From Psychroflexus longus (GTDB lineage: Bacteria > Bacteroidota > Bacteroidia > Flavobacteriales > Flavobacteriaceae), in NCBI RefSeq assembly GCF_020164595.1, contig NZ_JAIQZE010000001.1, positions 1 to 64,000 of the forward strand: a stretch of DNA of 64,000 nt, given 5' to 3'. Below, piece after piece: positions 8,520 to 17,683 of the stretch. The number at the start of each line of letters is the position of its first letter. Position 1 is the stretch's first letter. A program made the translations under genes and the position numbers. A model generated the notes under the pieces. That model was not told the origin of the DNA and made no database searches. It worked only from the letters and a program-made list of their open reading frames with translations.

Positions 8520-9269
8520 TTAATTTTCTTCAATTAATTTTCTATTTCTAGCTCTCTGTATCCAAATAAGGACTCCTACCACTATAAGGGCCATTGGCGA
8601 TAATAAGAAAAATCCATTATCCTCATACCCTAAAGCATATAAACCGGTTGACTCTGCCATGGTAACACCTTTGTGACCTAAGACTTCATAACCTAGCAAC
8701 TTACCAGAACCGAATAACTCTCTAAAGAAAGCAACAATTATAAGAATAAGTCCATACCCTGCTGCATTACCGATTCCATCCAAAAAGGATTTATAAACTC
8801 CATTACCAAGTGCAAATGCTTCCAGTCTACCCATGATAATACAATTAGTAATAATCAGACCAATGAATATAGAAAGTTGTTTACTAACATCAAATGCATA
8901 AGCTTTCAAAATTTGATCAACTAAAATTACCATAGAGGCAACAACTACTAATTGAACTATAATTCGGATTCTGCTTGGGATAGAATTCCTAAGAAGAGAT
9001 ATAATTACATTACTAAATGCCATTACAAAAACAACGGCTAAAGACATAACAATAGCTGGCTTAAGCTGAACTGTAATTGCTAATGCTGAACAAATGCCTA
9101 AAACTTGAACTGTTATAGGGTTGTTGTCATCCAAAGGATCCTTTAATATCTTTCGATTAGCCTTTGATAAGAAATGTTCTTTTTCCTCAGAACTTGATAA
9201 GAAAAGCAGCATTTCGCTTTTCTTTTTTTCTTCTTCAGTTTGAGGCTTTTGATTTGTTTCTAAGCTCAT
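8520..9269 (-). CDS. nqrD: Na+-translocating NADH:quinone reductase subunit D, N-terminally extended
   Basis: The membrane partner of NqrE, with six helices and the matching cysteines in [10 protein letters not shown] and ITNCIIMGR. The protein is 249 aa, about 40 longer than the usual 210: residues 1-40 form a charged, Glu/Lys-rich extension ([21 protein letters not shown]) before the normal start region near [10 protein letters not shown]. There is no in-frame ATG at the canonical position, so the extension is probably real. The nqrC stop-to-nqrD start gap is two bases. Confidence 0.95.
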   Translation of the reverse strand: MSLETNQKPQTEEEKKKSEMLLFLSSSEEKEHFLSKANRKILKDPLDDNNPITVQVLGICSALAITVQLKPAIVMSLAVVFVMAFSNVIISLLRNSIPSRIRIIVQLVVVASMVILVDQILKAYAFDVSKQLSIFIGLIITNCIIMGRLEAFALGNGVYKSFLDGIGNAAGYGLILIIVAFFRELFGSGKLLGYEVLGHKGVTMAESTGLYALGYEDNGFFLLSPMALIVVGVLIWIQRARNRKLIEEN

Positions 9270-9271
9270 AA

Positions 9272-9997
9272 TTATCTTGTTACAACTTTAATTTCCTGAC
9301 GCTTTTTGAAAAAAGGCAAATAATTTTTCAATCTTTTTTCAATCATTTCTGTTACACCATCACCTGTGATAGTAGCACCAGATATAGAATCTACCTTATT
9401 GTCATCTTTATTGTTTCCACCACTGTATCCTTTTACAACACTTACACCAACTAAATCTCCGTTTTCATTAAAAATCTTTTCATCTACGAAACGTTGTTGA
9501 AACCAGTCAGTAGTAATTTCTGCTCCAAGACCAGCAGTTTCACCTTTATGGTCAAAAATAACGCCCTTTATTGTGTTTGCATCATCCTTTAAGGCTATAT
9601 AACCCCAAATAGCGTCCCATAATCCATTACCTCTCATGGGAGCAATATAATAATCTGAACCATCATAATTGGCCAAGTATATTGGAAAAGATTGCTCTTC
9701 AATTGGTTTTGAAAGTTCTTTCGCTAAATCAACCTCAAAGGCATCTACATCTTCTTTTTCTTCACCTTCATGATCTAAAGTGATCTGCTGAGTAATGTAC
9801 TTATTGAATAGTGTTTCAGCATTTTCTCTATCTGTTTCGATACCTACAGTAGATAATATATTTTGCATTTTTTCTTTACGAACATTTTCTTTTTGAAGCG
9901 GACTTAATGTTGTTGATGTGAATGATAATGTCACGGCAACAATTACAACCATCGCAATGGCAAAAATAAATGTGTATGCGTTACTATTTTTATTCAT
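9272..9997 (-). CDS. nqrC: Na+-translocating NADH:quinone reductase subunit C
   Basis: NqrC carries one N-terminal membrane helix (residues 9-28) and a periplasmic FMN-binding domain. The flavinylation motif is intact near the C-terminus: DSISGATIT, where the Thr of SGAT receives FMN from ApbE. The conserved [10 protein letters not shown] segment is also present. Length 241 aa is normal. It sits two bases from nqrB and nqrD and is certainly co-transcribed. Confidence 0.97.
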   Translation of the reverse strand: MNKNSNAYTFIFAIAMVVIVAVTLSFTSTTLSPLQKENVRKEKMQNILSTVGIETDRENAETLFNKYITQQITLDHEGEEKEDVDAFEVDLAKELSKPIEEQSFPIYLANYDGSDYYIAPMRGNGLWDAIWGYIALKDDANTIKGVIFDHKGETAGLGAEITTDWFQQRFVDEKIFNENGDLVGVSVVKGYSGGNNKDDNKVDSISGATITGDGVTEMIEKRLKNYLPFFKKRQEIKVVTR

Positions 9998-9998
9998 A

Positions 9999-11171
9999 TT
10001 ATGCTGTTTTAACTGATTTCATGTCTAACCGTTTCTTTCTTTTCTTGATGTTACCTTCAATTACATAATGGTCGATTGTCGGTGCAAAGACATTCAACAA
10101 CAAGATCGATAACATAATACCTTCTGGATATGCTGGATTCAATGTTCTAATTAAGATAGCTGTTAAGCCAATTAGAATACCATAAATCCATTTACCTTTC
10201 ATAGTCTGGGCAGCACTCACCGGATCTGTTGCCATAAAAACAATTCCAAAAGCAAATCCTCCTACAATTAGATGATTGTACCATGGGAAGTTGGTCAAAC
10301 CATTTCCTTCCACACCCATTGATGGCAAAGCATTTAAAAGTAAGCCCATAGCTGCAGCACCGATTATACCACTTAATATAATTCTCCAGTCTCCGACTTT
10401 AGTCAATATCAATATCAAAGCACCAGCAACAATACAAAGTGTCGATGTTTCTGCAATAGAACCCGGTATAACGCCTGTAAACATTTCCGCGGCATTGTAA
10501 GTCACTTCTTTATTTGCAGCTAGTGAACCTAAAATGGTTTCACCAGAAATGCCATCCACATTCGAAGCCTCGCTAACCCATATTTTGTTCCCAGACATAT
10601 AAGTTGGGTAAGCAAAGAAAGCAAAAGCTCTTGCAGTTAAAGCTGGATTCAGGATATTCATCCCAGTTCCTCCAAAAGCTTCCTTACCAATCAAGACAGC
10701 GAATATAACTGATAATGCAACCATCCATAATGGAATGTCAACTGGCATAATCATTGGAATAAGCAATCCAGTAACTAAATATCCTTCATTAACCTCATGC
10801 CCTCTCATTATCGCAAAAGCAAACTCTAATCCTAAACCTACAGCATAGGATACTACAATCATTGGAACTATTTTATAAGCTCCATGCAAAAATGCTTCAA
10901 GAAATGCAGGATTTTCTCCTAGCTGAGTGAAGTGTTGGTAACCTGTATTCCACATCCCAAAAATTAATGCAGGAATTAAAGCTAACACAACTGTTATCAT
11001 CGTCCTCTTCAAATCTACCGCATCTCTAATGTGTGCACCTTTTTTAGTTGTATGATCAGGTACAAATAAGAAAGTGTCAAGTGCATTTATTGCTGGACGG
11101 TACTTTTCTAATTTATTACCTGGCTCAAAAGGCTCTTTAATTTGATCAATTTTCTGTCTAATCCAATTCAT
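9999..11171 (-). CDS. nqrB: Na+-translocating NADH:quinone reductase subunit B
   Basis: The largest membrane subunit, with about ten predicted helices and the cofactor-rich core of the sodium pump; in Vibrio it holds riboflavin and a covalent FMN on Thr. The family segment here reads NVDGISGETILGS (codons gat ggc att tct ggt gaa acc), so the expected SGAT is SGET: the Thr acceptor is kept, but the Ala before it is Glu. GTGMNILNPALTARAF and MATDPVSA are conserved. Length 390 aa is slightly under the Vibrio protein. The ApbE gene is present downstream. Confidence 0.95.
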   Translation of the reverse strand: MNWIRQKIDQIKEPFEPGNKLEKYRPAINALDTFLFVPDHTTKKGAHIRDAVDLKRTMITVVLALIPALIFGMWNTGYQHFTQLGENPAFLEAFLHGAYKIVPMIVVSYAVGLGLEFAFAIMRGHEVNEGYLVTGLLIPMIMPVDIPLWMVALSVIFAVLIGKEAFGGTGMNILNPALTARAFAFFAYPTYMSGNKIWVSEASNVDGISGETILGSLAANKEVTYNAAEMFTGVIPGSIAETSTLCIVAGALILILTKVGDWRIILSGIIGAAAMGLLLNALPSMGVEGNGLTNFPWYNHLIVGGFAFGIVFMATDPVSAAQTMKGKWIYGILIGLTAILIRTLNPAYPEGIMLSILLLNVFAPTIDHYVIEGNIKKRKKRLDMKSVKTA

Positions 11172-11184
11172 AGTTATTATAAAT

Positions 11185-12534
11185 TTATCCTACTTCAGTT
11201 ATCATTAAATCTAAACCATTGCGTATAATTTCTTGCGCTTCGATTTTAGATGTATTCGTATATTCTACTAGTGCAAAATCTTCTGGTACTACTTCATAAA
11301 TTCCTAAATTTTCCATTTTCTCAATATCTCCAGCCATGCAAGCTTTTATAAGTTGCATAGGCAAAATATCCATCGGCATCATCTCTTCCATTTCGCCTGT
11401 CACTACAAGCGCTCTTTCTTCCCCGTTTAGATTAGTATTTACATCATACTTTTTGTTTGGAAACAACCAAGACAATGAAGTTTTTGATGCGGAGTGAATA
11501 TCATTGTCTTTAAAAGGCACCCAACCAAACATCCTGTATTCATTACCCTCAGGGATTACAGTAAGCGTGTTGGAAAAGAAATTGATGTAGCCATCGCTTT
11601 CTACCTTTTCACCTGTTAATACATTACCACTAATTATTCTAGAGTTTTCTTCAAAATCAGTTAAGAATGATTTTACTTCAGAACCTATAATAGTTTTAAA
11701 ATATTTTCTGTTATTTTCATTGACTGCAGATCCAGTGACTATGACTGTTCTTTCAGCATTGTATTTTCCAGTCTTAAACTGCTCACCAATAATCGCAACA
11801 TCTTCAGGATTGATGGTCCAAACACGTTCCCCCCTATTCATAGGTTCAGTTTCGTGAATCAATGTTCCAACATTACCAGCAGGATGAGGTCCTGAAATTG
11901 TGATTAGTTCAACATTTTGAACATCTTTCAGGAAACTTGCCGACTGCTTATCTACTCCTAAGTAAACTTTGCCACCAGTCAGTTTTGTAAGTGCATTAAT
12001 ACCGATCTGAAAATGTTCAGCTTTGTCTTTTAAAACCATTTCATAAGATGCTGATAGAGGAGCTGTATCATATGCTGATATATAAATTGCTTTTGGAGTA
12101 TCATCAGCATTAGCTGGAATATTATATGGTCTTTGGTTTAGAAAAATTCCTAAACCAGTTGAAAAAATTCTTTCTTTAACCAATGAAGACTCAGACTCCA
12201 AAGGATTCATTGATCCAAAGTCTTTGTATTCAATATTATCGTCTGCTTCGATTATAACTTCTAAAATTTTCCTCTTTGCCCCACGCTTTATTTCTTTAAG
12301 AACACCACTCACAGGAGAAACAACTCTCGTCTTATCGGAGTATTTTGAGAAAAAAACTTCATCGCCTGCTTTAATCTTTGCACCTTCCTTTAAAACCAAC
12401 TTTGGTACCAAAGAGTGAAAATTTGAAGGCCTTAAAGCAACAGTTTTTGATTTCTGTGCTTGTTCAATTGAATTTTTAGCTTCACCTTTTAGATTCAGCT
12501 TCAAACCCTTTTTAATTTTTACGTCTATGGGCAT
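11185..12534 (-). CDS. nqrA: Na+-translocating NADH:quinone reductase subunit A
   Basis: The peripheral cytoplasmic subunit thought to help bind ubiquinone. The N-terminus IKKGLKLNLKGEA and the following biotinyl/lipoyl-like segment (VLKEGAKIKAGDEVFF, SPVSGVLKEIKRG) are diagnostic, as are YISAYDTAPL and TISGPHPAGNVGTLIH. Length 449 aa is normal. It is the first gene of the nqr operon; the 106-bp gap to the divergent DUF5103 gene must hold both promoters. Confidence 0.97.
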   Translation of the reverse strand: MPIDVKIKKGLKLNLKGEAKNSIEQAQKSKTVALRPSNFHSLVPKLVLKEGAKIKAGDEVFFSKYSDKTRVVSPVSGVLKEIKRGAKRKILEVIIEADDNIEYKDFGSMNPLESESSLVKERIFSTGLGIFLNQRPYNIPANADDTPKAIYISAYDTAPLSASYEMVLKDKAEHFQIGINALTKLTGGKVYLGVDKQSASFLKDVQNVELITISGPHPAGNVGTLIHETEPMNRGERVWTINPEDVAIIGEQFKTGKYNAERTVIVTGSAVNENNRKYFKTIIGSEVKSFLTDFEENSRIISGNVLTGEKVESDGYINFFSNTLTVIPEGNEYRMFGWVPFKDNDIHSASKTSLSWLFPNKKYDVNTNLNGEERALVVTGEMEEMMPMDILPMQLIKACMAGDIEKMENLGIYEVVPEDFALVEYTNTSKIEAQEIIRNGLDLMITEVG

Positions 12535-12640
12535 CTTTAAATAAAATTTTATTTGGTTTGCAAATTTAATAATTTAACTTACATTCCTAAAGCAAACAAA
12601 TCTTATAGTTCTATTATTTATAATTAATCTAAACAACTAA

Positions 12641-13930
12641 ATGAGCTTAATAAATATAAGGCTTAGCAATGTTATTAAAAAGTTTATCCTCCTTATTTTA
12701 ATAACTTTTACAAGTTCTTCAATAAAAGGTCAGGAGGTTTACGAGACTTTACCTCCAGATTTCATCAAAACCATAGAATTCTTTGGATCGACTGATGAGT
12801 TTAGTGGTACACCCATCATATCAATTAATGAGACTCTAAATCTCAAATTTGATGATTTGACTGCAGCTGAAAATGATTATTACTATGAAATCGAACATTA
12901 CAATTTTGACTGGACCCCTTCCAAGCTTTCCAAAAATGAATATCTGGAGGGGTTCGATAACATCAGATTATTCAATTTTGTAAATTCATTTACCACTTTT
13001 CAGCCATACACGCATTATGAACTAAGTTTTCCAAATGAGAACACACGGGGTCTAAAGGTTAGTGGTAATTATATGCTCAAGATCTTCAACTCCAATAAAG
13101 AACTATTATTCTCAAGAAAATTTATTGTCTATGAAAATCTGGTTAATGTTGATATCACCATAAGAAGATCAAGAAATCTTACTTACTTAGATAAAAAACA
13201 AGTTGTTAATTTTGAAGTAGGAAGAGATGAATTTGTTTTCAGAAATCCTGAACAGACTGTCAACACAATCGTTGTTCAAAACAATGATTTCAATACAGCG
13301 ATTTACGATTTAAAACCTCAGTTCACTCAGGGAAACAGGCTTATTTATAGATACGATGAAGAATCCTCTTTTTGGGGCGGTAATGAGTATTTGAACTTCG
13401 ACAACAAAGATATAAGACAAGGAACACTTAGAATAGAGCGTGTAGAACTCGACGATTTATACAACTCATTTTTATATCCAAATTTTGTAAGAGCAGGAAA
13501 TGCTTACACGTTTTATCCTGATATAAACGGTGCTTTCAGAATTAATGCGATTCAAGGTAATGATGTCGATATTGAATCTGAGTATGCCAAAGTCCATTTT
13601 ACTTTACAAAACTCAAAAGACCTGGAAGGTGGTGAGATTCACCTTTATGGAAGGTTCAATAACTACGTTTTAGATGATAGTACGTTGATGAAATCTCTTG
13701 AGACCCAACCAAATATTTTAACTAACGAACTTTTATTAAAACAAGGTTTCTATAATTATAAGTATGTTTATCTCGATAAGAACGGAAATTTCAAAGAAGG
13801 TTTCATTAGCGGAGACCACGACGTCACAGAAAATGATTATCAGGTCATAGTCTACTATCGCGAGATAGGAGCTAGATTTGACAGAATCATTGGTACAGGT
13901 TTTGGGAATAGTGAAAGCATCATTAATTAA
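12641..13930 (+). CDS. DUF5103 protein, predicted type IX secretion system plug
   Basis: An N-terminal signal peptide (hydrophobic stretch about residues 13-27, ending SIKGQ) precedes an exported beta-rich protein with the family hallmarks YYYEIEHYNFDWTPS, YTHYELSFPNENT and a C-terminal QGFYNYKYVYLDKNG. DUF5103 proteins include the plug that closes the SprA translocon on its periplasmic side in Flavobacterium (family knowledge). The length of 429 aa fits. The gene is transcribed alone, divergent from nqrA. The assignment rests on remembered family motifs, not on a search. Confidence 0.8.
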   Translation: MSLINIRLSNVIKKFILLILITFTSSSIKGQEVYETLPPDFIKTIEFFGSTDEFSGTPIISINETLNLKFDDLTAAENDYYYEIEHYNFDWTPSKLSKNEYLEGFDNIRLFNFVNSFTTFQPYTHYELSFPNENTRGLKVSGNYMLKIFNSNKELLFSRKFIVYENLVNVDITIRRSRNLTYLDKKQVVNFEVGRDEFVFRNPEQTVNTIVVQNNDFNTAIYDLKPQFTQGNRLIYRYDEESSFWGGNEYLNFDNKDIRQGTLRIERVELDDLYNSFLYPNFVRAGNAYTFYPDINGAFRINAIQGNDVDIESEYAKVHFTLQNSKDLEGGEIHLYGRFNNYVLDDSTLMKSLETQPNILTNELLLKQGFYNYKYVYLDKNGNFKEGFISGDHDVTENDYQVIVYYREIGARFDRIIGTGFGNSESIIN

Positions 13931-14027
13931 GGCTTCTTAACAAGTATTAATAAAAGCTTACCACCTCAAATTTTAAAAATGATTTATTAGCTTTATATTT
14001 ACGTTAATTAAAAATAATATAATAATT

Positions 14028-15653
14028 ATGGGAAAAGGTTATTTTCAAGTGCCAACCGCTATAAACGAACCAATAAAATCTTATGCACCTGGTTCTCCTG
14101 AAAGAGAATCTGTTGAAAAGATGTATAATAAGATATATAGTGAAAAGGCAGAAGTTCCTTTATATATAGGTAAGGAAGAAATCAAAACAGGAAACACTAA
14201 AAGCATAAGACCTCCGCACGATCATCAACATGAAGTCGGAGTTTATCATAATGCTGAAGAAGAACATGTAGAAAGAGCCATTGACACTGCTTTGGAAGCT
14301 AGAAAAGAATGGGCAAAGTTACCATGGGAGCAAAGAGCTGCTGTCTTTCTAAAAGCTGCAGATCTTATCGCTGGACCCTACAGAGACAGAATGAACGCAA
14401 CGACCATGATTGGTCAATCTAAAACCGTTTTTCAAGCCGAAATTGATTCTGCCTGTGAAATCTGTGATTTCCTAAGATTCAACGTTGAATACATGTCAGA
14501 AATTTACAGAGAGCAACCTGAATCTGCTGATAATGAGTGGAATAGATTAGAACACAGACCTCTTGAAGGATTTGTATATGCCATTACCCCTTTCAATTTT
14601 ACAGCTATTGCTGGTAATTTACCATCAAGTGCTGCTTTAATGGGGAATGTTGCTGTATGGAAACCTAGTGATAGTCAAATGCTTTCAGCTCAGGTGATTA
14701 TGGAAGTATTTAAAGAAGCAGGTCTACCTGATGGTGTTATTAACATGATTATAGGTGACCCTGTAATGATTACTGACAAAATTCTAGCAAGAAAAGAATT
14801 TGCTGGAATCCATTTTACTGGAAGTACAAATGTATTCAAAGGCATTTGGGCTAAAATTGGTGAAAACATTCATAACTATAATACTTATCCAAGAATAGTT
14901 GGAGAAACTGGCGGTAAAGACTTTATAGTAGCTCACAAATCAGCTGATGCTCAAGTCGTTGCAACAGCATTACTAAGAGGTGCATTTGAATTTCAAGGTC
15001 AAAAATGTAGCGCTGCTTCAAGATCTTATGTTTCAAGTAGTCTTTGGCCAAGTGTAAAAGAACGTTTGGTGAAAGACGTAAAGTCGATTAAAATGGGACC
15101 AACTGGAGATTTTAGCAATTTTATGGGAGCCGTCATTCATGAACAGTCTTTTGATAAGTTATCAGAATACATTGAAAGAGCTAAGAAAAGTGATGATGCC
15201 GAAATAATTGTCGGTGGAAATTGTGATAAGTCGACAGGTTATTTTGTTGAACCTACAGTAATCGTTACTACAAATCCTAAATATGAAACAATGGTTGAAG
15301 AATTATTTGGACCAGTTTTAACGCTTTATGTTTACGATGATGATAAATATGAAGAAACGCTCCATCTAGTTGACAACACAAGTCAATACGGATTGACTGG
15401 TTCTATCATTTCTACAGATCGTTATGCTGCTTCAGTTGCAACTGATATTCTGCAAAATTCTGCAGGTAATTTCTATATTAATGACAAGTGTACAGGAGCT
15501 GTAGTTGGTCGACAGCCATTTGGAGGTGCTAGAAATAGTGGTACTAACGATAAAGCTGGATCTAAGTTTAATTTATTAAGATGGTCATCACCAAGATTGA
15601 TCAAAGAAACTTTTGTTCCTGCAACAGATTATACTTATCCACACATGAAATAG
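14028..15653 (+). CDS. pruA: L-glutamate gamma-semialdehyde dehydrogenase
   Basis: Second step of proline breakdown: oxidises glutamate semialdehyde (delta-1-pyrroline-5-carboxylate) to glutamate with NAD. The ALDH catalytic Glu lies in VGETGGKDF and the catalytic Cys in FQGQKCSAASR; the cofactor loop FTGSTNVFK and the N-terminal start GKGYFQVPTAINEPI are typical of the 540-aa single-domain PruA of Bacteroidota. No proline dehydrogenase gene is adjacent. A strong bidirectional hairpin follows the stop codon. Confidence 0.95.
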   Translation: MGKGYFQVPTAINEPIKSYAPGSPERESVEKMYNKIYSEKAEVPLYIGKEEIKTGNTKSIRPPHDHQHEVGVYHNAEEEHVERAIDTALEARKEWAKLPWEQRAAVFLKAADLIAGPYRDRMNATTMIGQSKTVFQAEIDSACEICDFLRFNVEYMSEIYREQPESADNEWNRLEHRPLEGFVYAITPFNFTAIAGNLPSSAALMGNVAVWKPSDSQMLSAQVIMEVFKEAGLPDGVINMIIGDPVMITDKILARKEFAGIHFTGSTNVFKGIWAKIGENIHNYNTYPRIVGETGGKDFIVAHKSADAQVVATALLRGAFEFQGQKCSAASRSYVSSSLWPSVKERLVKDVKSIKMGPTGDFSNFMGAVIHEQSFDKLSEYIERAKKSDDAEIIVGGNCDKSTGYFVEPTVIVTTNPKYETMVEELFGPVLTLYVYDDDKYEETLHLVDNTSQYGLTGSIISTDRYAASVATDILQNSAGNFYINDKCTGAVVGRQPFGGARNSGTNDKAGSKFNLLRWSSPRLIKETFVPATDYTYPHMK

Positions 15654-15668
15654 TTTAGACTAAGTCAT

Positions 15669-15714
15669 AAATATAAAATCCCTCAAAATTCATAATTTGA
15701 GGGATTTTATATTT
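15669..15714. terminator. Bidirectional terminator between pruA and rsmG
   Basis: A perfect 19-bp stem (15669-15687 with 15696-15714, core ATCCCTC/GAGGGAT) with A-rich and T-rich flanks on both sides serves both convergent genes. Confidence 0.9.
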
Positions 15715-15751
15715 AGTGTTAATCCTCTCTAATGTGGGAAGATATGATTAA

Positions 15752-16381
15752 TCAACCTCTATATTTCATTGGTAAATAGACTACTTTTTTGGTATCAAAA
15801 AAATCTTGCTCAAAGATTTCTGACAATTCAAATATCTCAACAGTTCGATAAGGTTTCAACTCTTCGGTTAAATCTCCTCCTTTAAGGTATAAGATTCCAT
15901 TTTTACGACCATGCTTGGATTCTTTAGCAATTTTACCTTTTACCCAGTGAACGAAACTTGGCATAACAGCTACTGCCCTACTAACTATAAAATCAAAATC
16001 ACCAGAAATATTTTCAACACGATCGTTGATGGCCGTTACATTTTTAAGTTCCAATGTATCAACCACTTCTTCTACAACTTTTATTTTCTTTCCTATACTA
16101 TCCACCAGGGTAAACTGAGTTTCAGGAAACATAATAGCTAAAGGTATACCTGGGAAACCTCCACCAGTACCGACATCCAAAACCTTAGATCCAGGTAAAA
16201 AACTTTGAACTTTAGCAATACCAAGACTATGTAGTACATGGCGTATATAAATTTCATCAATATCTTTCCTGGAGACGACATTAATTTTTTGATTCCAATC
16301 CTTGTAAACTTCTGCTATTTTTTCAAATTGCTTTAATTGTAGTTCATCAAGATCGGTAAAGTAACGTTTTATTAATTCCAC
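15752..16381 (-). CDS. rsmG: 16S rRNA (guanine527-N7)-methyltransferase
   Basis: RsmG methylates G527 of 16S rRNA using SAM. The SAM site is VLDVGTGGGFPGIPLA, followed by LVDSIGKKIKVVEEV and VSRAVAVMPSF. The open frame reaches an ATG at 16441, but homologues begin MELI-x-YF; here GTG at 16381 encodes the first residue of VELIKRYFTDLDELQ, giving 209 aa, the normal size, so GTG is preferred. The 20 residues upstream (MHFDSFDDNNCYFRSRKFKT) look non-functional. It is convergent with pruA. Confidence 0.93.
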   Translation of the reverse strand: MELIKRYFTDLDELQLKQFEKIAEVYKDWNQKINVVSRKDIDEIYIRHVLHSLGIAKVQSFLPGSKVLDVGTGGGFPGIPLAIMFPETQFTLVDSIGKKIKVVEEVVDTLELKNVTAINDRVENISGDFDFIVSRAVAVMPSFVHWVKGKIAKESKHGRKNGILYLKGGDLTEELKPYRTVEIFELSEIFEQDFFDTKKVVYLPMKYRG

Positions 16382-16550
16382 TGTTTTAAATTTTCTAGAG
16401 CGAAAATAGCAGTTATTATCATCAAATGAATCAAAATGCATCTTGATTATTTTTAATCAAATTGCGACAACAAAAAAGATTTTAGCAATTAAACTTCCCT
16501 AAATCGAAAACAATTAGTGATCATCCAAAGCACCGGTGTATATAAATTTT

Positions 16551-16558
16551 TATATTTG
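16551..16558 (+). promoter_or_regulatory. Probable -7 element of the desaturase gene
   Basis: TATATTTG matches TAnnTTTG exactly, 18 bases before the preferred ATG at 16577. No good -33 TTG lies at the usual distance, so the match is suggestive only. Confidence 0.4.
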
Positions 16559-16576
16559 TTTTATATAACTTTGACG

Positions 16577-17671
16577 ATGACAAATCCAACAATCAAATTC
16601 TCGAGAAAAGATCCTCAGAAATTCTTTAAGACACTTAACAAAAGAGTAAATAACTACTTTAACGAAAATGGCGTGAAGAAAACTGGTAACTGGAAATTGC
16701 ATATTAAGACAATTTTCATGTTCAGTTTATTTTTAACCCCCTATTTCTTGATTCTATTTTTAGACGTTTCCGGTTGGTGGAAATTATTATTTACCATGTT
16801 GATGGGAGTTGGCATGGCCGGTGTAGGAATGAATGTTATGCATGATGGAAATCATGGTACTTATTCTAAAAAGAAATGGGTTAATAAATTTATGGGAAGT
16901 TCTATTTATATTCTGGCGGGTAATGTTTACAACTGGCAAGTACAACATAATGTGCTTCACCATACTTATACCAACATTCATGGTCATGATGAGGATATAG
17001 ACGCTGGAGGAATCATCAGGTTTTCAAAACATGCCAAGTGGAAGCGTTTTCACAAGTTTCAACATATTTATTCAGTTTTTCTTTATGGGTTATTGACTTT
17101 CAACTGGTCACTTACATCAGATTTTAAACAAACGAGAAGTTACCTGAAGCGCCAACTTTCCTATGGAAAAATGCCTAGCAAATGGAAGCAATGGAGCTTA
17201 TTGGCTGTGACTAAAGCCTTATACCTGTCCATATGGATTATCATACCTATACTAATAGGAATTGTATGGTGGAAAGTTCTATTAGGTTTTTTCATCATGC
17301 ATTATACAGCTGGTTTGATTTTGAGCATCATATTTCAATTAGCTCACATGGTTGAAGAAAATGATATGCCAATGCCAAATGAAGTTGGTGAGATGAAAAA
17401 TACATGGGCAATTCACCAATTGTTTACAACTGCAAATTTTGCGACAAGTAACAAATTAATGAGTTGGTTTAGTGGTGGTTTAAATCATCAAGTCGAACAT
17501 CACATATTTCCTAATATCAGCCACATTCACTATGGTAAAATAAGCAAGATTGTAAAAGAAACAGCCAAAGAATTCGATCTTCCTTATAATGAGTATGAAT
17601 CAACAAGAGAAGCTATAAAATCGCACTTTAGACATCTACGCATGCTTGGAAGTGAGCCACAATTATCATAA
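16577..17671 (+). CDS. Membrane fatty acid desaturase (acyl-lipid/acyl-CoA front-end type)
   Basis: The three histidine boxes of di-iron membrane desaturases are present: HDGNH, HNVLHHTYTNIHGHD and QVEHH. Four hydrophobic stretches (about residues 45-85 and 195-245) fit the family topology. It introduces a double bond into fatty acyl chains, probably adjusting membrane fluidity. QxxHH in the third box and the overall pattern resemble linoleoyl-CoA/delta-6-like desaturases of Bacteroidota, but the position specificity is unknown. The ATG at 16577 (364 aa) is preferred over a GTG at 16517, whose 20-residue extension is unlike the family. Confidence 0.88.
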   Translation: MTNPTIKFSRKDPQKFFKTLNKRVNNYFNENGVKKTGNWKLHIKTIFMFSLFLTPYFLILFLDVSGWWKLLFTMLMGVGMAGVGMNVMHDGNHGTYSKKKWVNKFMGSSIYILAGNVYNWQVQHNVLHHTYTNIHGHDEDIDAGGIIRFSKHAKWKRFHKFQHIYSVFLYGLLTFNWSLTSDFKQTRSYLKRQLSYGKMPSKWKQWSLLAVTKALYLSIWIIIPILIGIVWWKVLLGFFIMHYTAGLILSIIFQLAHMVEENDMPMPNEVGEMKNTWAIHQLFTTANFATSNKLMSWFSGGLNHQVEHHIFPNISHIHYGKISKIVKETAKEFDLPYNEYESTREAIKSHFRHLRMLGSEPQLS

Positions 17672-17683
17672 CTTAATAATTAC

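Noticed and set aside
15752-16441. RsmG with a 20-residue N-terminal extension
   Set aside because: Homologues start at the residue encoded here by GTG 16381; the extension has no family similarity.
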